A stretch of DNA of 64,000 bases from Verrucomicrobiales bacterium (lineage in GTDB: Bacteria > Verrucomicrobiota > Verrucomicrobiia > Verrucomicrobiales > DEV007). Where the stretch lies: positions 1 through 64,000 of the forward strand of contig JARGNG010000015.1 of NCBI GenBank assembly GCA_029213265.1, read 5' to 3'. This document shows, piece by piece, positions 16,556 to 25,261 of this stretch (its first letter is position 1; every line of letters starts with the position of its first letter). Under the pieces are notes generated by a model. It had not been told where the DNA came from. It saw only the letters and a list, made by a program, of their open reading frames with translations, and ran no database searches. Made by a program: the position numbers and the translations under genes.

Positions 16556-17326
16556 ATGCAGCTGATTCAAATCATCGAGGCACTCATTTTCGCCGCCCCT
16601 GAACCGGTCACTTCGGCCGAGATCATGAAGGCGGTACGACGCGCTGCGGCGGAATCTGATGCGCCCTTCGCCCGTGAATGGGAGAACATCAGCGAGAAGA
16701 AGATCGAAACGGCGATTGCTGAGTTGGGGGAACACCTTGCCGAAACGGAACGCTCGATCGAGCTGCACGAAGGGGCGAGCGGTTGGCGCTTCGTGACACG
16801 GAGCGACTACGTGGAATGGATCCGTGCGCTTCTCCCTGAGATGCGCCCCGAAAAGTTGAGCCCGGCTGCGCTGGAAACGCTCGCTCTCGTTGCCTACCGG
16901 CAGCCGATTACCAAGGCCGACATCGAAGCGGTCCGGGGGGTGTCAGTCGACGGACAAATCCACAAGCTGATTGACCGGAACCTGATTCGCATCGGCGGAA
17001 GAGCCGATCTTCCCGGACGACCCATGCTCTACGAAACAACGGAGGAGTTCATGGAACACTTCGGCGTCAAGGATCTCGAAGACCTACCCAATTCGGAAGA
17101 ATTGCGAACCGTTGATCTTCCCACCGCCGGGGAGGAAGAGGAGGAAGCTCCGGAAGAAACCGCGGACGAGCAGGAAGAACCGGAAGAGCCTGTGGAGCTG
17201 ACCCCCGAAGAAGAGCGTCTCGCCGCTCTGGCGGCAGCAGAAAAAGCTCTCGACGAAGAGGAATCCCCTGCGAAAAGTGAGGGAGAAGAAGAAGCCGGTG
17301 AAGAACCGCCCCACGAAGAATCATGA
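16556..17326 (+). CDS. scpB: Segregation and condensation protein B
   Basis: ScpB dimerises and stabilises ScpA in the Smc complex. The 256-aa product (ATG 16556 rather than TTG 16544) has the two winged-helix domains of the family; the second shows [30 protein letters not shown], the family signature, then [19 protein letters not shown]. The last 80 residues or so form a very acidic Glu-rich tail, which is unusual in length. Its stop overlaps the pheA start (ATGA), indicating translational coupling. Confidence 0.93.
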   Translation: MQLIQIIEALIFAAPEPVTSAEIMKAVRRAAAESDAPFAREWENISEKKIETAIAELGEHLAETERSIELHEGASGWRFVTRSDYVEWIRALLPEMRPEKLSPAALETLALVAYRQPITKADIEAVRGVSVDGQIHKLIDRNLIRIGGRADLPGRPMLYETTEEFMEHFGVKDLEDLPNSEELRTVDLPTAGEEEEEAPEETADEQEEPEEPVELTPEEERLAALAAAEKALDEEESPAKSEGEEEAGEEPPHEES

Positions 17327-18381
17327 GCCTCGAAGACCTGCGCGACAAGATCGATAAGATCGATACGGAAATGATCCGACTGCTGAACAAGCGGGCGGAT
17401 GTCGTTCATGAAGTGGGCGTCCGAAAGAAACGGGATGGACTTGAAATCTATGCTCCCGACCGTGAGGAAAAACTGTATCGAAGCGTAGTCGCCAAGAGCG
17501 AAGGCGGCAGGCTTCCCGAAGAGTCGATTCGTGCCATCTACCGGGAGATCATGTCCGCGGCATTGGCGCTGGAAGAGGATCTGAAAATCGCCTATCTCGG
17601 GCCCGCCGGGACCTGGACCCACCAGGCCGCCATTGGGAAATTCGGCCACAGTGTTGAGTTTCTTCCCCAGCCCAGTTTTGCGGACGTCTTCGATCAGGTG
17701 GAGCGCCGGATCGCGGACTACGGTGTCGTGCCGATCGAAAACTCCACCGAAGGAGCCGTCACCCATACGCTCGACCTTTTCGCCGATTCACCGCTCAAGA
17801 TTTATGGACAGGTCATGATGCCCATTGAGAACAATCTCATGGCCAACTGCAAACGCGAGGAAATCGAACACATCTACAGCCACCCGCAGATCATCGCCCA
17901 GTGCCGCGCCTGGCTCGGCAAGAACTTCCACGAGATTCAGCCGGTCGAAAAATCGAGCTCCGCAGTCGCTGCCGAAGTCGCCGCGAATGAACCCCACTCC
18001 GCCGTACTCGGCGGATCGCTCCTTGCCGACATGTACGGCCTCACGATCCTCGAACAATCCATTCAGGACATCGCTCACAACACGACACGGTTTCTCGTAA
18101 TCAGCCACAAAACCTGTCCGCCGACCGGAAACGATCGTTCCTCGGTCATGTTTTCGGTTCGTGACGAACCGGGATCCCTTCACAAAGCGCTCGAGCCTTT
18201 CGAAAAGCTTTCCATTAACATGTCCAAGATCGAGAGCCGCCCTTCAAAGCGGCGCGCATGGGAGTACTTCTTCTTCGTCGATCTCGCCGGCCATTGCGAA
18301 GATGAAGCGTTCGCCGCTGTGATCAAGCAACTGGAAGAGAACTGCTCGTTCGTGAAAGTGCTGGGGAGTTATCCCGCCTAG
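17323..18381 (+). CDS. pheA: Chorismate mutase / prephenate dehydratase (P-protein)
   Basis: This bifunctional enzyme converts chorismate to prephenate and then to phenylpyruvate in phenylalanine synthesis. In 352 aa the three domains appear in order: an AroQ-type chorismate mutase (about 1-85, [19 protein letters not shown]), the prephenate dehydratase (about 90-270, with [30 protein letters not shown] and the NTTRFLVI motif), and a C-terminal ACT domain ([17 protein letters not shown]) that usually gives feedback inhibition by phenylalanine. It is coupled to scpB by a 4-nt overlap, an odd functional pairing. Confidence 0.97.
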   Translation: MSLEDLRDKIDKIDTEMIRLLNKRADVVHEVGVRKKRDGLEIYAPDREEKLYRSVVAKSEGGRLPEESIRAIYREIMSAALALEEDLKIAYLGPAGTWTHQAAIGKFGHSVEFLPQPSFADVFDQVERRIADYGVVPIENSTEGAVTHTLDLFADSPLKIYGQVMMPIENNLMANCKREEIEHIYSHPQIIAQCRAWLGKNFHEIQPVEKSSSAVAAEVAANEPHSAVLGGSLLADMYGLTILEQSIQDIAHNTTRFLVISHKTCPPTGNDRSSVMFSVRDEPGSLHKALEPFEKLSINMSKIESRPSKRRAWEYFFFVDLAGHCEDEAFAAVIKQLEENCSFVKVLGSYPA

Positions 18382-18486
18382 CCAGCCAGTTTCCTGTCCA
18401 GATCCTTTTCCTTTTTTTTCTATGAAAGAAGACCGGAAATCGGCAGCACTTCAGACTCCGAAAAGGAGCAGGAGAAAGAGAAAAGG

Positions 18487-18858
18487 CTACTCCTCTTCTT
18501 CACCGCGATCGATGCGGATGATGTATTCGCCCTCGCGCTGAAGGTTGAGACGATCCCGGGCAACGGTCTCAAGGTATTCCTTGTCGGTCTTGAGAAGACG
18601 GTGCTCCTGGCGAAGCCTCGCCGCCTGCTCCCCTTTCGAGGACTCGATTGCCGTGAGGCGATTGACCTCTGCCTTGAGTTCGGCACGTCGATCGATCTCC
18701 GGACCGAAGAGCTTGTAGACCGCCAGCAACAGCAGCAGATAAATCACCACCTCCATGACCCGGGACATCCGCTGCCACATATTGGAAGGTGGCTGATTCT
18801 CCTCTCCTTTCATTTGGAGAGGCAAATCGGGATGGTCCTGAAATTCCGGGTCACGCAT
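18487..18858 (-). CDS. Septum formation initiator (FtsB/DivIC-like)
   Basis: The 123-aa product (ATG at 18858) has a polar cytoplasmic N terminus, a single membrane helix (VVIYLLLLLAVYKLF), a coiled coil (RRAELKAEVNRLTAIESSKG and on) and the family's C-terminal pattern DKEYLETVARDRLNLQREGE. Such proteins join FtsL and FtsQ at the division septum. It lies 46 bp after eno on the same strand, as ftsB does in many Gram-negative bacteria. The frame extends upstream into eno, but that start is unlikely. The C-terminal end is acidic (RGEEEE). Confidence 0.85.
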   Translation of the reverse strand: MRDPEFQDHPDLPLQMKGEENQPPSNMWQRMSRVMEVVIYLLLLLAVYKLFGPEIDRRAELKAEVNRLTAIESSKGEQAARLRQEHRLLKTDKEYLETVARDRLNLQREGEYIIRIDRGEEEE

Positions 18859-18904
18859 GGTGGTAGTAATGGCCTCTTTCGGCCGCGCCTTTGAGGCGAT
18901 TCGA

Positions 18905-20212
<1,308 letters not shown>

Positions 20213-20250
20213 CTATTGATTAAGAAATCTTCAATATTAAAAAAGCTGAA

Positions 20251-20256
20251 ATTATA
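20251..20256 (-). promoter_or_regulatory. Candidate -10 box for eno
   Basis: Reading the minus strand, a perfect TATAAT occurs at 20256-20251, 60 bp before the eno start, within a 157-bp gap. No good TTGACA-like element lies 16-18 bp further up, so the promoter is only partly supported. Confidence 0.4.
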
Positions 20257-20348
20257 GTGATTCCAGACTGATTTCATTTCTGCGCCAGCGGTAACCGAAT
20301 CAGGGCAATTTGCAAGTATCAACCTCGCAACGGATCTCCCCGTTTCGA

Positions 20349-20978
20349 TCAGCTTTCGACATTCTGGCTCTGGATGAATTCCGTGAGCTGCTCTTTAAAA
20401 AGGACCGCAACGGCGAGAAGAAGAATGGCAATCACGAGCCAGATGTACCCGATCAGCATTCCAATCGCTCCCAGCGTTTGCCCGGGAGCAGGCTGAACCG
20501 GACTGCGCCTGGCTTTGGCCTGGGAGATGTGACCGGCAATGATCGCGATCGGTGCAAAAAGAATTCCGCCGAGACAGGTCACGACCGCCAGAACCGCCGT
20601 TACGATCGAAATCGCCCCGGTTACGGGCGAGGGCACGACCGACTCCTCCTCATAGTCCTCCTCTTCTGCGGCAGCCGGAACGGGGGCAACCGCGGCAGTG
20701 CCGGAGTCGATCGGGCGCCCTTCCGGAACCTGCGCGGACTGAGGCACAGCATCGTCCAGCGCTCCCTCCTTGAAAGTTGCCTTGGGAAGATCTTCGACCG
20801 ACTTGTCGTTGCGAGACGAAGCCGGGGGAGTTGCCGACTCAGATGGTAAATCGCGCTTTTGTCCTGGAAACTGAATCCTTGCGGAACAAATCGGGCACTC
20901 CACAACATTTCCGAAAAAGCTCTCGTCGCCTGAGACTTTCTGACCGCATTTCGGACATGCCACTTTGATTGTCGCCAT
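20349..20978 (-). CDS. Zinc-ribbon membrane protein with DUF4190-like region
   Basis: The 209-aa product (ATG at 20978) begins with a zinc ribbon, two CxxC pairs in CPKCGQKV and CPICSARI, followed by a Pro/Ala/Glu-rich linker (about 40-120). Its C-terminal half has two membrane helices separated by GHISQAKARRSPVQ and LGAIGMLIGYIW, which is the DUF4190 pattern. No enzymatic function is known for this family. It is single and divergent from a small lipoprotein gene. Confidence 0.75.
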   Translation of the reverse strand: MATIKVACPKCGQKVSGDESFFGNVVECPICSARIQFPGQKRDLPSESATPPASSRNDKSVEDLPKATFKEGALDDAVPQSAQVPEGRPIDSGTAAVAPVPAAAEEEDYEEESVVPSPVTGAISIVTAVLAVVTCLGGILFAPIAIIAGHISQAKARRSPVQPAPGQTLGAIGMLIGYIWLVIAILLLAVAVLFKEQLTEFIQSQNVES

Positions 20979-21023
20979 AATCAGTTCCAGCTCGCGCTCT
21001 AATAGACGCAAGCAGGTTCTATC

Positions 21024-21040
21024 AAAGCGGATTCCGCTTT
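21024..21040. other. Perfect 7-bp hairpin in divergent gap
   Basis: AAAGCGG (21024-21030) pairs with CCGCTTT (21034-21040) around ATT. It lies 46 bp before the zinc-ribbon gene on the minus strand and could be an operator or part of its leader. No evidence beyond symmetry. Confidence 0.3.
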
Positions 21041-21107
21041 CACCGCAAATGGTAAATTCGATTTCGCAGAATCAGATTCGCATAAAAAACGCGCTCCTCT
21101 GTGACAG

Positions 21108-21124
21108 CCCCGAAAGAATCGGGG
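21108..21124. other. Second hairpin in divergent gap
   Basis: CCCCGA (21108-21113) pairs with TCGGGG (21119-21124) around AAGAA, 52 bp before the lipoprotein start. Possible leader structure of that gene; unproven. Confidence 0.3.
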
Positions 21125-21175
21125 GCCACGAATCCCCTTGCCGCCCCGCGAAATGGAGCGGAGAATGAAATCGTC

Positions 21176-21517
21176 ATGAAACGCATTCCATCCCTCGCGA
21201 TTCTCCCGGTCCTTTTTTTTCTCGGTGGTTGCCAGACAAATGATCCGGCTCCCGCAGCGAAGCCCTCTTCCTTCGATGCCACGAAAAAGGCGGATGCGGC
21301 TCAGTCACGAGGCGAATCAGCAATCAAGCCCTATCCCTTTCGAACCTGCGCCGTTCAGATTCACCGGCCCTTCAAAAACGGTAAGCCCAAACACCGACGG
21401 GTCTACAAAGGCCACGAGGTGCTGTTTTGTTGCGACCCCTGCGTGAAAGCATTCGACACCTATCCGGACGCCTACATGCCACGGATCATCGAAGCGGCTG
21501 CGTCAAAAGAACATTGA
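21176..21517 (+). CDS. Small lipoprotein with YHS/TRASH-like metal-binding domain
   Basis: The start at 21176 (113 aa) gives a lipoprotein signal: MKRIPSLAILPVLFFLGGC, with Cys19 as the lipidation site. The mature part is polar, then contains FRTCAVQIH, a Lys-rich stretch and the sequence KGHEVLFCCDPCVKAFDTYPDAYM. The CC-x2-C arrangement with a preceding Cys, followed by an aromatic/Pro-rich helix, resembles YHS or TRASH-type metal-binding domains found in copper and heavy-metal proteins. A metal-handling role in the envelope is therefore plausible but inferred. Confidence 0.65.
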   Translation: MKRIPSLAILPVLFFLGGCQTNDPAPAAKPSSFDATKKADAAQSRGESAIKPYPFRTCAVQIHRPFKNGKPKHRRVYKGHEVLFCCDPCVKAFDTYPDAYMPRIIEAAASKEH

Positions 21518-21568
21518 GCAAAGCGTGACTCAAACCTCTTGGGTCCGGGACCTGCCCCTGTTGGACCT

Positions 21569-21862
21569 TCAACGATCCTCTACATCGATGTCGATGACGT
21601 CCTCTTCCTTCTTCTTCTTTCGACCGAAGAGCCCCCCGATATCGACGCCAAAATAGGCAAGGCAGCTGACGACGAGAGCAGCAGCGGCCGCCTCATCGAG
21701 ATTTCCCACAATCGGAATGTTGTCCGGGATCAGCTCAAAGAATCCCGCGGTGGGATTGAGCAAATACACAGTACTGAGAGCTCCGACGACACCCACGAAA
21801 ATGGAAGTGAGAACGCTTTTCTTCTCCTCCACCTCGCCCTGAATTGTTTCTTCTTTTTGCAT
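21569..21862 (-). CDS. Small YkvA-like (DUF1232) membrane protein
   Basis: This 97-aa protein has the DUF1232 core: YLLNPTAGFFELIPDNIPIVGNLDE, followed by a hydrophobic helix (AAAAALVVSCLAYFGVDI) and a Lys-rich then acidic C terminus. A first hydrophobic segment (TSIFVGVVGALSTVYLL) precedes the motif. The function of this family is unknown. It is divergent from the nuo operon and shares with it the 196-bp gap that holds a CRP-like dyad. Confidence 0.8.
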   Translation of the reverse strand: MQKEETIQGEVEEKKSVLTSIFVGVVGALSTVYLLNPTAGFFELIPDNIPIVGNLDEAAAAALVVSCLAYFGVDIGGLFGRKKKKEEDVIDIDVEDR

Positions 21863-21917
21863 GGTCTAAATATCTCCGGTTGCGTTTCAATCCACGACTA
21901 CAATCCGTCGTTGTTTT

Positions 21918-21923
21918 TATAAC
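21918..21923 (+). promoter_or_regulatory. Candidate -10 box for the nuo operon
   Basis: TATAAC (5 of 6 to the consensus) lies 20 bp before the CRP-like dyad. There is no convincing -35 hexamer at the right distance, which would fit an activator-dependent or alternative promoter. Tentative. Confidence 0.25.
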
Positions 21924-21942
21924 GTATCAAAGTGAGCGGGAC

Positions 21943-21962
21943 TTTGTGAAATTTTTCACAAA
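21943..21962. promoter_or_regulatory. CRP/FNR-family-like operator upstream of nuoD
   Basis: A perfect 9-bp inverted repeat with a 2-bp centre contains TGTGA-N6-TCACA, with half-sites at 21945-21949 and 21956-21960, flanked by TT/AA. This is the exact consensus spacing known for E. coli CRP and related regulators. It lies 96 bp before the nuoD ATG and 80 bp before the divergent DUF1232 gene. Regulator identity is inferred; no such gene is in the window. Confidence 0.6.
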
Positions 21963-22058
21963 CTCACCTTGAAACTCCAAAACGGCGCACCGATACTCGA
22001 AATCCCTCGGGGGAAGGTGCGAACCGCACCTCACCATCCGAACGACACGAATCCTGCC

Positions 22059-23324
22059 ATGGCACCGAAGACGAGAGAGCTCGAAATTCACGACACCGCT
22101 GCCCGCGTGGCTGCCGGAACTGATATGGAGGGCTATCAACAAACCACCGAAGATCTCGTGGGTGAGAAGCTCGTTCTCAACATGGGTCCCTCCCACCCGG
22201 CGACGCACGGCGTTCTCCGTCTCATTCTTGAACTGGATGGCGAGGTCATCTCCAAGGCGGACCCCGACATCGGCTTCCTTCACCGCGGTGATGAAAAGAT
22301 CGCGGAAAACATGCAATACAATCAGTTCGTTCCCTACACGGACCGGCTGGACTATCTCGCCCCCCTCGCGAACAACGTCGCCTACGCTCTCGCTGTTGAA
22401 AAGCTGATGGGCTGGGAACTTCCCGCCCGCGGCCAGACCATTCGCACGATCTGCTGCGAGATGGCTCGAATCTCGGCTCACCTCCTCGGCCTCGGCGCCT
22501 ACGCCATGGACGTGGGGGCCATGACCGTGTTCCTCTACACCTTCACGCAGCGCGAAACGATCTACGACCTTTGCGAGCAGCTCACCGGTGCCCGTTTCAC
22601 GACCAGCTACACACGCGTCGGCGGCCAGATCCGTGATCTCCCCGAGGGCTTTACAGGCAGCCTCGAAAAATTCTGCGAAGAGTTTCTCCCCTGTCTCGAC
22701 GAAGTAGACACGCTCCTGACTCGCAACAAGATCTTCCTCGACCGGACCCGTGAGGTCGGCGTGATTTCCAAAGAAGATGCGATCGCCTGGGGTCTGAGCG
22801 GCCCGAACCTCCGCGGTTCCGGCGTCGAACACGATCTTCGGAAGTCGAACCCCTACCTCGACTACGAGCGCTTCGATTTTGATATCCCTATCGGTGAAGT
22901 GGGCGATTGCTATGATCGATATCTCGTCCGGATGGAGGAAATGCGTCAAAGCGTCCGCATTCTCCGCCAGGCGATGGCAGATCTTCCCGACGGCCCTATC
23001 AATGTGGCCGACAGCAAAGAGCGACTCCCTGATAAAGAGCGAGTCCTCATGAGCATGGAGGAATTGATCCACCACTTCATTCTTGTGACCGAGGGACTCG
23101 ACGCACCGAAAGGCGAAGTCTATTTCGGCGCGGAGAACCCGAAAGGTGAGCTTGGCTTTTATATCCACTCCAAGGGCGGAGGAGTCCCCTACCGCCTCAA
23201 GATTCGCGCCCCCTCTTTTGTAAACCTGAGCATTCTTCCCAAACTGTTGGAAGGCTGCCTCATGAGTGACACTGTTTCCATCCTCGGAAGTCTCGACTTC
23301 GTGATGGGAGAGTGTGACCGCTAA
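22059..23324 (+). CDS. nuoD: NADH-quinone oxidoreductase subunit D
   Basis: NuoD is the 49-kDa subunit of complex I that, with NuoB, forms the quinone-binding site. The ATG at 22059 gives 421 aa, close to the usual length; a TTG at 21969 would add 30 residues overlapping the regulatory region. Conserved text includes MGPSHPATHGVLRLILELDGE with the quinone-site His, DIGFLHRGDEKIAE, FVPYTDRLDYLAP and the C-terminal LGSLDFVMGECDR. It is the first gene of an operon that runs to nuoN. nuoA, nuoB and nuoC are not adjacent, which is unusual. Confidence 0.97.
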   Translation: MAPKTRELEIHDTAARVAAGTDMEGYQQTTEDLVGEKLVLNMGPSHPATHGVLRLILELDGEVISKADPDIGFLHRGDEKIAENMQYNQFVPYTDRLDYLAPLANNVAYALAVEKLMGWELPARGQTIRTICCEMARISAHLLGLGAYAMDVGAMTVFLYTFTQRETIYDLCEQLTGARFTTSYTRVGGQIRDLPEGFTGSLEKFCEEFLPCLDEVDTLLTRNKIFLDRTREVGVISKEDAIAWGLSGPNLRGSGVEHDLRKSNPYLDYERFDFDIPIGEVGDCYDRYLVRMEEMRQSVRILRQAMADLPDGPINVADSKERLPDKERVLMSMEELIHHFILVTEGLDAPKGEVYFGAENPKGELGFYIHSKGGGVPYRLKIRAPSFVNLSILPKLLEGCLMSDTVSILGSLDFVMGECDR

Positions 23325-23361
23325 CCTCTGACGAAATTTTCAACCGGCCTGTTTTTCTGTT

Positions 23362-23856
23362 ATGTCCCTGGACGTTCCCTCTGAATTGGAAAAAGAAATC
23401 GACGAACGCGTCACCCATTACCCGGTGAGCAAGCGTTCTGCGGTGTTGCCCGTGCTCCATGCACTGCAGCACCATTACGGCTTCATCAATGAAGAGGCGG
23501 TCGAGTGGACCGCCGCGAAATTGGATCTTGAGCCGATCAAGGTTCTTGAGGTCGTCACCTTCTACCCCGGATTCCGCCAGTCTGCGCCGGGGAAATTTCA
23601 TATCCGGGTCTGCCGCACGCTCAGTTGCGCCATGGCCGGAAGTTACGAATTGATGGAGTCGCTTTGCGACAAAGCCGGGATCGACCGCTCCGGTGTCACC
23701 CATCACAATCCGATTGCGGTCAGTCCTGACGGCAAGTTCAGCATCGAATTCGCCGAATGTCTCGCCAGTTGCGGAACCGGTCCCGTTTGTTTGGTGAACG
23801 ATGATTTTCACGAAGCCGTCTCGGATGTCGACGGATTGTTGAGCCATTACCAGTAA
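23362..23856 (+). CDS. nuoE: NADH-quinone oxidoreductase subunit E
   Basis: NuoE, the 24-kDa subunit, carries the [2Fe-2S] cluster N1a. Its four Cys ligands are visible as CRTLSC and CLASC in a thioredoxin-like fold of 164 aa. The N-terminal helical part includes YPVSKRSAVLPVLHALQHHYG, a family hallmark. It sits 37 bp after nuoD and 10 bp before nuoF; the leader is T-rich with no Shine-Dalgarno sequence. Confidence 0.97.
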   Translation: MSLDVPSELEKEIDERVTHYPVSKRSAVLPVLHALQHHYGFINEEAVEWTAAKLDLEPIKVLEVVTFYPGFRQSAPGKFHIRVCRTLSCAMAGSYELMESLCDKAGIDRSGVTHHNPIAVSPDGKFSIEFAECLASCGTGPVCLVNDDFHEAVSDVDGLLSHYQ

Positions 23857-23866
23857 TCCTTTCTCC

Positions 23867-25261
23867 ATGAGTGCCATTTACAAAAGCGGAAAAGAGCCCC
23901 ACGCCAAGGAGCACCGCATCATTTTCAAAAACGTGGATCGCGAGGGGTGGGACCCTTCGCTCTCGATGTATGAGACGGAGGGTGGATATGATCAGCTGAA
24001 GAAAGCGATCAAAATGGAACCCTCCGCCATCACCGACGAAGTCAAAAAGGCCGGTCTTCGGGGGCGCGGCGGTGCCGGCTTTCCTGCCGGAGTAAAGTGG
24101 GGCTTTCTTCCGCCCAACAACGAGAAGCCGGTCTATCTGATCTGCAACGCGGATGAGTCTGAGCCGGGAACGTTCAAAGACCGCTACATCATTCATCAGG
24201 ATCCTCATCAACTGGTCGAGGGGATGGTCATTTCCTGTTTCGCCGTCGGTGCCAACCTCGCCTACATCTACATTCGTGAAGAATTTCCCGAAGGGGCCCA
24301 GATCCTGGAAAAGGCAATCGCGGAAGCCCACGAAAAGGGCTACCTCGGAAAAGACATTCTCGGCAGCGGATTTGATCTCGAAATCTACGTTCATCGCGGC
24401 GCCGGTGCGTATATCTGCGGTGAAGAGACGGGGCTGATCGAATCGCTCGAAGGCAAACGCCCCTACCCGCGAATCAAGCCACCTTACTTCCCGGCAGCGA
24501 TGGGGCTCTACCTGTGCCCCACGATCGTGAACAACGTCGAGACGCTCTGTCACGTGAAGCATATTCTCGAAGCCGGCGGTGAAGAATGGTCGAAAATCGG
24601 CACACCGAACAACACCGGCACGCGAATCCTTTGCGTCAGCGGCGATGTCCAGAAGCCCGGCTATTTTGAAGTCGAAGTCGGCAAAGTCACGATGGGCGAG
24701 CTCATCAATGACATGTGCGGTGGGCTCAAAGAAGGCCGCTCGCTCAAGGCGGTGATCCCCGGCGGTTCGTCCGCCAAGGTTCTTCGCGCCGATGAAGTTT
24801 TTACGGTGGGCCGCGGTGATGATGCCCGCGAACTCACGATCTGGGACATCCCGATGGATTTCGACACTCTCGCGGCGTGCGGCTCCATGGCCGGTTCCGG
24901 CGGAGTGATCGTCATCGACGATTCCCGCTCGATCAGTTGGGTCCTGAACAACATCAACAATTTCTACGCCCACGAATCCTGCGGTCAGTGCACCCCCTGC
25001 CGCGAAGGTTCCCTTTGGATGAAAAAGATCACCGATCGAGTCGTGGCCGGGAAAGCATCACCAAGCGACATCGACACGCTGGACAGCGTCGCCCGCAATA
25101 TCGACGGACGGACCATTTGTGCTTTCGGAGAAGCCGCTTCCTGGCCGACCGAAAGCTTTGTTGAAAAATTCCGTGACGAACTGGTCGCGGATACGAATCC
25201 TGAACTCGAGGATGACCTCCTCAACGCCGAGGCGCTCACTGCTGCCGCCAACCTGGGATGA
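23867..25261 (+). CDS. nuoF: NADH-quinone oxidoreductase subunit F
   Basis: NuoF, the 51-kDa subunit, oxidises NADH with FMN. The 464-aa product has the glycine-rich GLRGRGGAGFPAGVKW, the FMN/NADH region CNADESEPGTFKDRYI, GAGAYICGEETGLIESLEG, and the N3 cluster ligands in ESCGQCTPCREGS plus a downstream Cys in RTICAFGEAA. It overlaps nuoG by 4 nt, so translation is coupled. Confidence 0.98.
   Translation: MSAIYKSGKEPHAKEHRIIFKNVDREGWDPSLSMYETEGGYDQLKKAIKMEPSAITDEVKKAGLRGRGGAGFPAGVKWGFLPPNNEKPVYLICNADESEPGTFKDRYIIHQDPHQLVEGMVISCFAVGANLAYIYIREEFPEGAQILEKAIAEAHEKGYLGKDILGSGFDLEIYVHRGAGAYICGEETGLIESLEGKRPYPRIKPPYFPAAMGLYLCPTIVNNVETLCHVKHILEAGGEEWSKIGTPNNTGTRILCVSGDVQKPGYFEVEVGKVTMGELINDMCGGLKEGRSLKAVIPGGSSAKVLRADEVFTVGRGDDARELTIWDIPMDFDTLAACGSMAGSGGVIVIDDSRSISWVLNNINNFYAHESCGQCTPCREGSLWMKKITDRVVAGKASPSDIDTLDSVARNIDGRTICAFGEAASWPTESFVEKFRDELVADTNPELEDDLLNAEALTAAANLG

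Noticed and set aside
21927..23168. Minus-strand frame (413 codons) across nuoD
   Set aside because: Antisense to NuoD, whose motifs are complete; it would also cover the CRP-like dyad.
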